13,269 nt of DNA from Gammaproteobacteria bacterium (GTDB lineage Bacteria > Pseudomonadota > Gammaproteobacteria > Methylococcales > Methylomonadaceae). Below, piece after piece: positions 8,683 to 13,269 of the stretch. Location: the NCBI GenBank assembly GCA_024511045.1, contig JANEMG010000023.1:1-13269 (forward strand), given 5' to 3'. The position numbers and the translations under genes are program-made. Every line of letters begins with the position of its first letter. The stretch's first letter is position 1. Under the pieces are notes generated by a model. That model was given only the letters and a program-made list of their open reading frames with translations. It did not search any database and was not told the origin of the DNA.

Positions 8683-9126
8683 ATGAAAACAACTTGGATA
8701 TTGGTTGCTGACAGCAGTCGGGCACGCTTTTTCAGTGCGACTTCGGCAAAATCGACATTCAATGAAATGGCGGACCTTGCCAATGTGGAAGGCCGCTTGC
8801 ATGAAAGGGAGATCACCACGGACCTGCCCGGAAGGGGAGCTGGCAAAGACGCAGGCAAGTATTCCTATGAGAATGAAGTCTCACCAAAGCAGCAGGAAAT
8901 CCTGGCGTTCGCCAAGGAAGTGGCCAGATATCTGGAGGATGCCAATACAGCAAATAAATTCGACCAGCTGATTCTGGTGGCAGCACCGACATTTTTAGGC
9001 CTGCTGCGCAAGCAGCTGTCAGACCAAGTGTTGAAGAAAGTATTTTTCGAACTGGATAAAAACCTTGTCACCCATGGCATCGACGCTATCCGCAAGCAAT
9101 TGCCGGAGCATTTTCCTTCGCTTTGA
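8683..9126 (+). CDS. Host attachment / baeRF-like family protein
   Basis: A 147-residue cytosolic protein starting MKTTWILVADSSRARFF, the signature opening of the 'protein required for attachment to host cells' family (PF10116). That family is structurally related to the central domain of eRF1/Pelota-type release factors and is often called baeRF. Other typical parts are the EGRLHEREITTDLPGRG-like linker with basic and Gly residues, a SPKQQEILAFAKEVARYLED helix, LILVAAPTFLGLLRKQL, and a C-terminal TH-G-I-D-A-I-R-K-QLPEH. The family is near full length here. The start at ATG 8683 is set by the AAAGAGGA Shine-Dalgarno and by the family N-terminus; an upstream TTG at 8602 is unlikely. It stands alone, possibly with the promoter at 8519. 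The molecular function is not firmly known; a ribosome-associated role is inferred from the fold. Confidence 0.88.
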   Translation: MKTTWILVADSSRARFFSATSAKSTFNEMADLANVEGRLHEREITTDLPGRGAGKDAGKYSYENEVSPKQQEILAFAKEVARYLEDANTANKFDQLILVAAPTFLGLLRKQLSDQVLKKVFFELDKNLVTHGIDAIRKQLPEHFPSL

Positions 9127-9179
9127 CGCGTTGCGGGAAATGCTGTCGCCGTCGTTTCATTCGTGGTAACTTACCTTGT

Positions 9180-9330
9180 CAGCATCTATAAACACCCATC
9201 CATGGGATGTTTACAGAAAGAAAACAGCAAATGCGATTTGCTGTTTTCTTCACAATCAATGGCTTGTGGTCATTGATCGTGCCGGCACTTCCCTGTGCCG
9301 GATCAGTTCCCGTCATTTATAGACGGAAAC
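9180..9330 (-). repeat. Five-hairpin element, copy 2, with 8-bp flanking duplication
   Basis: On the plus strand the hairpins appear in reverse order: H5 9189-9213, H4 9218-9232/9236-9250 (15 bp perfect), H3 9251-9261/9271-9281 (one mismatch), H2 9282-9288/9295-9301, H1 9305-9314/9322-9331 (one mismatch). The element is therefore on the minus strand. A perfect 8-bp direct repeat TACCTTGT flanks it at 9172-9179 and 9331-9338, as expected of a target-site duplication; the enclosed unit is 151 bp. In H4 one pair that is G-C in copy 1 is A-T here, a compensatory change. Confidence 0.9.
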
Positions 9331-9380
9331 TACCTTGTGTCAAGTGGTCGTTTACATTGGCAAATGAAACACCCAGGGTT

Positions 9381-9541
9381 GTCTGTACGTAACTACTCGG
9401 GCCCTTATTGGGTAGTCTGTTCCGGAAGACGCCGTGAATACATCCCTGTAGGCTTGACTTTGGCATCCCTGTCAAAGACCCTTCCTCCACAGACCACCCA
9501 TAGGGGCTTGTTTTACTATGGGTGAGTAGTCACGTCTGTAC
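9381..9541. mobile_element. 145-bp MITE with terminal inverted repeats and 8-bp target duplication
   Basis: The element spans 9389-9533. The left end reads GTAACTACTC; the right end, on the other strand, reads GTGACTACTC (one mismatch in 10). A perfect 8-bp direct repeat GTCTGTAC flanks it at 9381-9388 and 9534-9541. It encodes nothing. Internal stems are ACTACTC/GGGTAGT (9392-9398/9410-9416), TACA/TGTA (9439-9450), CTTTGGCA/TGTCAAAG (9458-9465/9470-9477, one G-T pair) and CACCCATAG/CTATGGGTG (9495-9503/9516-9524). IS66-family elements are known for ends beginning GTAA and 8-bp duplications, so a non-autonomous IS66-like origin is plausible. It ends 41 nt before the hsp20 ATG. Confidence 0.85.
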
Positions 9542-9574
9542 AAGTATTTTCATTACGGATTAAGGAGTATAAAC

Positions 9575-10072
9575 ATGGCTGATCAAGAAAAAGACAGCAA
9601 TAAAGAAGTCCAACCTGTGGAATCCGGGCAAGGCCTTTCACCATTCGCCGATCTGGACCGTTGGTTCGAAGACTTCCCCCGTTTTGCCGCCATGCAGCCC
9701 TTCGGTCAGGGCTGGTTCGACTGGCCGGATCTGGAAGCGCCATTCAGAGGCAGAACGCCGAAAGTCGATATGCTTGACCGGGACGATGCCATCGTGGTGC
9801 GTGCCGAATTGCCGGGCGTCGACAAGGATGGACTGGAAGTGACGGTGGACGAAAATACCGTGACCATACGCGTAACCACCCGGCAGGAAAAAAAGCAGGA
9901 AAAGGAAAATTACTACCGCCGGGAAATGAGCCGGGGAGAATTCCGGCGTTCTCTGCCTTTGCCGGAAAGCGTGGATAGTGAACAGGCGAAAGCCCGTTTC
10001 AAGGATGGCATACTGGAACTGACCCTGCCCAAAGTGGCCAAGACAGAGCGCAAGACCATCAAAGTCGATTGA
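9575..10072 (+). CDS. Small heat-shock protein Hsp20 (alpha-crystallin family)
   Basis: ATP-independent cytosolic holdase that keeps unfolding proteins from aggregating. Of 165 residues, 1-58 are a variable N-terminal arm rich in Phe and Trp (FADLDRWFEDFPRF). About 60-158 form the alpha-crystallin domain with KVDMLDRDDAIVVRAELPGVDKDGL, YYRREMSRGEFRRSLPLPE and the hallmark A-x-x-x-DGILELTLPK. The C-terminal T-I-K-V-D supplies an I-x-V-type anchor for oligomer assembly. An AAGGAG Shine-Dalgarno precedes ATG 9575. The native promoter region is displaced by the MITE 41 nt upstream; I found no convincing sigma-32 or sigma-70 promoter in the remaining 33 nt. Confidence 0.96.
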   Translation: MADQEKDSNKEVQPVESGQGLSPFADLDRWFEDFPRFAAMQPFGQGWFDWPDLEAPFRGRTPKVDMLDRDDAIVVRAELPGVDKDGLEVTVDENTVTIRVTTRQEKKQEKENYYRREMSRGEFRRSLPLPESVDSEQAKARFKDGILELTLPKVAKTERKTIKVD

Positions 10073-10179
10073 TGTCTTCCGGGTTTAAAAAGGCGGGGGC
10101 TTGTCTCAAGGCGAGCGCACATACAATCATGAAACCCCAAAGGATAGGGTAATCCATCACGGGAACTACCATTAGCAGA

Positions 10180-10330
10180 GTGTTGAAAAACATCGTTTTT
10201 CAACACCCTGCGTGCGGTACAGGGATGTGCCGCCATTTTCAATGATCTTAAATCATTGAAAATGCAAGGAAGCCGGAAATCATATTTTCGGCTTTCGCGG
10301 TTGAAAAAGGCCGGGGATGGCTTTTTCAAC
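10180..10330 (+). repeat. Five-hairpin element, divergent copy 4
   Basis: Same order of five hairpins with different stem sequences. H1 is 10180-10190/10196-10206, 11 bp perfect, loop CATCG. H2 is 10214-10221/10226-10233, loop GGGA, one T-G pair. H3 is 10234-10246/10252-10264, 13 bp perfect. H4 is 10270-10280/10284-10294, one G-T pair, loop CAT. H5 is 10300-10309/10321-10330 plus CC/GG, one bulge, loop GGGGAT. The unit from first to last paired base is 151 bp, as in copies 1 and 2. H1 and H5 share GTTGAAAAA, so the ends form inverted repeats. It lies downstream of hsp20 in sense orientation. Confidence 0.85.
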
Positions 10331-10349
10331 AGCCTGTCAGGACATTACT

Positions 10350-10404
10350 GTAGCCCGGTTGAGGCAGCTTTTCCCGGATGCCACTGTGGGGCTATCCGGG
10401 TTAC
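10350..10404. repeat. REP-like palindrome
   Basis: GTAGCCCGG (10350-10358) pairs with CCGGGTTAC (10396-10404), 8 of 9, and an inner arm CCCGGAT (10373-10379) can instead pair with ATCCGGG (10394-10400). REP sequences acted on by RAYT transposases typically carry a GTAG tetranucleotide at the foot of a GC-rich imperfect palindrome, which fits. A single unit only; no RAYT gene is in the window. Confidence 0.5.
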
Positions 10405-10536
10405 GGTTATGAGCGCTCCTCGGCATGAACAAAGCGGCAAATCCTGATTCGAACGTACCCTGGATGGAGCTTGCGGAATCCGGGAGGCACGCTGCCCCCC
10501 GCTCGATCCTTGAAAATCAGTGAAACCGGATGATCG
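10405..10536. other. Short spacer between REP-like palindrome and DUF2835 remnant
   Basis: No gene, strong stem or repeat could be supported in this segment on either strand. Confidence 0.4.
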
Positions 10537-10766
10537 TCAACGGATTTTGTTGATGGCGATGAATTTGTTGGCCGGGGAGATCTCCATTTCGAACATCCCC
10601 TGAATGCCATCGCGGGTCAAAAAGCGCTGAATGTTCCGGGCAGGAAATTCGATGCGCAGCCCATCCTCCGTAACGGTGGAGATGCGCCGGGAAACGCCCT
10701 GATAGTAGCGCAAATATTGCTCGGCGGAATATTCAGGACAAAGCGGATGCGTTTGTTTTCAGTCAA
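10537..10766 (-). pseudogene. DUF2835 family protein, broken by a 1-nt frameshift
   Basis: On the minus strand, L/M-T-E-N-K-R-I-R-F-V-L-N-I-P-P is read from about 10766. The frame then shifts and continues as EQYLRYYQGVSRRI, TEDGLRIEFPARNIQRF, LTRDGIQGMFEIS and NKFIAINKIR, ending at TGA (10537-10539). This is the conserved pattern of the small, uncharacterised gammaproteobacterial DUF2835 family (PF11197, about 70-75 residues). One G is missing where CCGCCGGAG would be expected and CCGCCGAG stands, near 10721. Restoring it gives 76 residues, the normal length. The TTG start is uncertain; a perfect 9-bp hairpin (10776-10797) lies just upstream. Either a young pseudogene or a sequencing error, as conservation on both sides of the shift is intact. 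Confidence 0.8.
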
Positions 10767-10775
10767 GGCGATCGG

Positions 10776-10797
10776 GACGGACAGTTGCCTGTCCGTC
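10776..10797. repeat. 9-bp perfect hairpin upstream of the DUF2835 gene
   Basis: GACGGACAG (10776-10784) and CTGTCCGTC (10789-10797) form a perfect stem with loop TTGC. It is just ahead of the likely DUF2835 start on the minus strand and could cover its ribosome-binding region. No T-run follows on either strand. Confidence 0.7.
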
Positions 10798-10838
10798 TTG
10801 CTGTGTTATCGACAGGTTGCTCTGCGACATGAACTGGT

Positions 10839-10991
10839 TGGCATCTGTAAACACCCATCCATGGGGTGTGTTTAAGATAAGAAAAAACAAATGCGATTGG
10901 CTGTTTTCGGCATAATCAATGGCTTGTAGCCATTGATTATGCCGGCACTTCCCTGTGCCGGATCAGTGTTTGTCATAAGACGGGCACAAAC
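10839..10991 (-). repeat. Five-hairpin element, copy 3, at the htpX 3' end
   Basis: In plus coordinates the order is H5 (TAAACAC 10848-10854/GTGTTTA 10868-10874), H4 (about 10881-10908, decayed), H3 (10911-10924/10928-10941, 14 bp perfect and identical to copy 1), H2 (10942-10948/10955-10961), H1 (about 10965-10991, decayed). The element reads on the minus strand, the htpX strand, and begins within the htpX stop codon. H1 and H4 have lost pairing while H2 and H3 are intact. No clear target duplication is seen around this copy. Confidence 0.88.
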
Positions 10992-11866
10992 TAACGCCGA
11001 TTCTGCAAGGCGGCGATGCGCTCTTCCAGGGGCGGGTGGCTCATGAACAGTCTGCTGACGCCGCCGCCGTTGATGCCAAAGGCGGCAAATTCTCCAGGCA
11101 GATCTTCAGGGTTCTGTACGCGCTGCAACGCTCGCAGGGCGGCAATCATTTTTTCCCTTCCTGCCAGTTTGGCGCCGCCGGCATCGGCCTTGAATTCCCG
11201 GTAGCGGGAGAACCACATGACGATCATCGTGGCGAGAATCGACAGGCAGATCTGCGCTATCATCTGCGTGATGTAATAGCCGATGCCCAGGCCTCTGTCA
11301 TTTTTCAGCAGCACGCGGTCGACGATAAATCCGATCACCGAAGCCAGAAAGTAGACGAAGGTATTGACCACCCCTTGCAGCAGGGCCATGGTCACCATGT
11401 CGCCATTGGCGACATGGCTGATTTCATGACCGACGACAGCTTCCACTTCGTCGGCATTCATGGTTTGCAGCAGACCGGTGCTGACTGCCACCAGCGCAGC
11501 GTTTTTATTCATACCGGTGGCAAAGGCATTGGGGTCCGGGGTATTGAAAATTCCCACTTCCGGCATGCCGATGCCGGCCAGCTGTGCCTGGCGGTTGACG
11601 ACACTCACCAGCCATTGCTCGGTTTGGTTCTGCGGGCGGTCGATGACGTGCACGCCCATGGATTTTTTCGCCAGCCATTTCGACATCATCAGGGAAATGA
11701 CCGAACCGCTCATGCCGATGATCGCGGAAACCAGCAGCAGGGCATTCAGATTCAGATCGACGCCCTGCTGATCCAGGATGCCGTTGATCCCCAACAGGTT
11801 GAATATGACCGTTATCACCACCAGGATGGCGGCATTGGTGGCCAGGAAAAGTAGAATTCGCAACAT
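10991..11866 (-). CDS. htpX: Membrane zinc metalloprotease HtpX
   Basis: M48-family inner-membrane protease that works with FtsH in quality control of misfolded membrane proteins. The 291-residue product has N-terminal transmembrane helices at about 3-25 and 41-62, and two further hydrophobic stretches at about 163-183 and 200-219. The catalytic HEISH motif is at 147-151 and the third zinc ligand is E224 in RYREFKADAGGA. The family end segment is SHPPLEERIAAL. AAAGGA sits 9 nt before the ATG, a strong ribosome-binding site. It faces away from the sugar dehydrogenase gene, and the 14-bp palindrome between them may serve both. Its TAG stop is completed by the hairpin element, so the final residues may have changed. 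Confidence 0.97.
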   Translation of the reverse strand: MLRILLFLATNAAILVVITVIFNLLGINGILDQQGVDLNLNALLLVSAIIGMSGSVISLMMSKWLAKKSMGVHVIDRPQNQTEQWLVSVVNRQAQLAGIGMPEVGIFNTPDPNAFATGMNKNAALVAVSTGLLQTMNADEVEAVVGHEISHVANGDMVTMALLQGVVNTFVYFLASVIGFIVDRVLLKNDRGLGIGYYITQMIAQICLSILATMIVMWFSRYREFKADAGGAKLAGREKMIAALRALQRVQNPEDLPGEFAAFGINGGGVSRLFMSHPPLEERIAALQNRR

Positions 11867-11902
11867 GGTTTAAGTCCTTTAAGAACGTTTGAAGAGTGAT
11901 TT

Positions 11903-11916
11903 GCCATTATAATGGC
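11903..11916. promoter_or_regulatory. Perfect 14-bp palindrome in the divergent htpX / dehydrogenase promoter region
   Basis: GCCATTATAATGGC reads the same on both strands and contains TATAAT in each direction. It is 37 nt from the htpX ATG and about 57 nt from the dehydrogenase ATG. It can act as overlapping -10 elements, as a repressor operator, or both. No good -35 at 16-18 nt was found for either direction. Confidence 0.5.
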
Positions 11917-11972
11917 GGTGATGCAGGATAATTTCAATCATTGAACACTATTATTTCAGGCAGGTGATGATT

Positions 11973-13090
11973 ATGCATGTGCTGTTCATTTCAATTATTT
12001 TGTTGTTTGCCGTCTCGATCAACATTGGCTGCGCCGGTGCCGCTGCTGACAATCACGCAGTATTGAACAAAATCAGGATACCGAAGGGGTTCGCCATTTC
12101 CTTTTTTGCAGAAGGTATCGACAATGCCCGGAGTATGGCCTTGGGCGACAACGGTATCGTCTACGTTGCCACCGGTCGCCGTAATGCAGTCTACGCCCTG
12201 CAGGACCGCGATGGCGATGGCAGGGCGGAAAAACGTTTTTTGATCGCATCGGGTTTGAACATGCCCAATGGCATCGCCTATGTCGACGGTTCGCTGTACA
12301 TCGCCGAGATCCATCGGATCATCAAGTTTGAAAATATCAGCCGGAATCTGGCCCATCCGCCGCAACCGGTGGTCGTCTACGACCAGTTTCCCAGAAAGCG
12401 CCATCACGGCTGGAAGTATTTGCGCATCGGGCCGGATGGCAAGTTATACACCGCTGTCGGCGCGCCCTGTAATATCTGTGATCCCAAACAGCCGATTTTT
12501 GCCTCGCTGGTGCGATTGAACCGGGATGGCAGCGGTTTCGAAATAATCGCAGGAGGGATTCGCAATACCGTCGGCTTCGACTGGCACCCGGCGACGCGGG
12601 AATTGTTTTTTACCGAGAATGGACGGGATTATCTCGGGGACGACGCGCCGCCGGAGGAATTGAACAAATGGACGGAGAAGGGTCAGCATTTCGGCTATCC
12701 CTATTGTCATGCCGATATCCCCGACCCCAAATTCGGCAGGGGGAAAGACTGCCGTCGCTATGTGCTGCCGGAATGGCGGTTCAAGGCGCACATGGCGCCC
12801 CTGGGTGTGCGCTTCTATCGGGGCAGTCAATTCCCGGAACGCTCCGGGGGCAGATGCTGGTGGCGCTGCACGGATCCTGGAACAGGTCGCAGCCCCATGG
12901 CTATCGGGTCGTGCTGATCCGCTTCCGGCAGGGCAAACCGGTTTCGGAAACGGTGTTTGCCGACGGCTGGCTGGAAAAAAACGACCATGTGCTGGGTCGT
13001 CCTGTTGACATCATCGAGCTTCCCGACGGCAGTCTGCTGGTTTCCGATGACCATCGGGGCGCCATTTACAAGCGTGTCGCTACCTCGTGA
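11973..13090 (+). pseudogene. PQQ-dependent sugar/sorbosone dehydrogenase-like protein, frameshifted
   Basis: Encodes an exported beta-propeller of the soluble aldose sugar dehydrogenase / L-sorbosone dehydrogenase type, which oxidises sugars using PQQ. The N-terminus has a hydrophobic signal (about residues 2-18, ending IGCAGAAADN), pointing to the periplasm. Family features are HHGWKYLRIGPDGKLYTAVG (about 143-162), ENGRDYLGDD, HFGYPYCH, and after the frameshift GQMLVALHGSWNRSQPHGYRV and GRPVDIIELPDGSLLVSDD. The reading frame breaks near 12842-12845 (CGC-TC-CGG), where one base is missing; the downstream frame continues to TGA 13088-13090. Restored length is about 372 residues, the normal size. 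ATG 11973 is preferred over GTG 11964 and ATG 11967 because AGGCAGG is correctly spaced from it. True pseudogene or sequencing error; both sides are well conserved. Confidence 0.85.
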
Positions 13091-13092
13091 TA

Positions 13093-13121
13093 GATTTTGG
13101 GACATCCAAGTCTCCAAAATC
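13093..13121. terminator. Hairpin just after the dehydrogenase gene, possible terminator
   Basis: GATTTTGG-GAC (13093-13103) pairs with GTC-T-CCAAAATC (13110-13121), 11 bp with one bulge and a 6-nt loop. It begins 2 nt after the stop codon. The stem is A/T-rich at the base and no T-run follows, so Rho-independent termination is uncertain. On the minus strand its loop reads TTGGAT. Confidence 0.4.
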
Positions 13122-13269
13122 GACTCGCCAACGCGACAGCCATTATTGTCCCGGCCGTCCTGCGTCCGTGCCGCTTCGCCACACCTTCGTAAACTCGGCG
13201 CTGGCTACGCAGCACTCCCTCAAATGACTGGACGCGACTTTTCGTATGCCTACTTTGTTTCTCCTCTGC
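13122..13269. other. Window-edge region without a recognised gene
   Basis: Both strands stay open for tens of codons in some frames, but none of the translations resembles a protein family I know. It may be intergenic repeat DNA or the edge of an adjacent element. Confidence 0.3.

Noticed and set aside
6336..10991. CRISPR array
   Set aside because: Repeats are palindromic, dispersed and on both strands, with no regular spacers and no cas genes.

Overview
The window carries a conserved chromosomal housekeeping block followed by a repeat-rich accessory stretch. The order trpF-trpB-trpA-accD-folC-dedD(SPOR)-cvpA-purF, all on the plus strand, is a classic gammaproteobacterial arrangement. Base composition is moderately GC-rich throughout. 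I cannot name the genus from sequence alone.

Positions 168-8030 form the housekeeping block. trpF, trpB and trpA overlap by 4 nt each (GTGA and TTGA junctions) and make the last enzymes of tryptophan synthesis. accD is the beta subunit of acetyl-CoA carboxylase carboxyltransferase. folC makes folylpolyglutamates. A DedD-like SPOR protein binds septal peptidoglycan. cvpA is a four-helix membrane protein, and purF commits PRPP to purine synthesis. The block is interrupted once, between cvpA and purF, by an unusual array of five back-to-back hairpins.

Positions 8031-10990 are sparse in genes: a host-attachment/baeRF-like protein, an Hsp20 small heat-shock protein and a frameshifted DUF2835 gene. 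They are dense in non-coding elements: three more copies of the five-hairpin unit, a 145-bp MITE with terminal inverted repeats and a perfect 8-bp target duplication just upstream of hsp20, and a REP-like palindrome. Positions 10991-13269 hold htpX (minus strand) and, divergent from it, a PQQ-dependent sugar/sorbosone dehydrogenase-like gene broken by a 1-nt frameshift. A perfect 14-bp palindrome sits between the two.

The most interesting system is the roughly 151-bp five-hairpin element, with four copies (two on each strand). Stems differ between copies by compensatory base changes, while hairpin order, spacing and loops are conserved. Hairpin 2 presents a GGGA loop closed by ACA/TGT, and this matches the published CsrA/RsmA SELEX consensus RUACARGGAUGU (12/12 in copy 4, 11/12 in copy 1). 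The same ACA-GGGA-TG hairpin recurs twice inside the unrelated MITE. In cvpA and htpX the TAG stop codon is completed by the first base of the element. A plausible reading is a mobile hairpin array that lands at gene 3' ends and may place CsrA-type sites in their mRNAs. The structure is read directly from the sequence; the CsrA link is inference.
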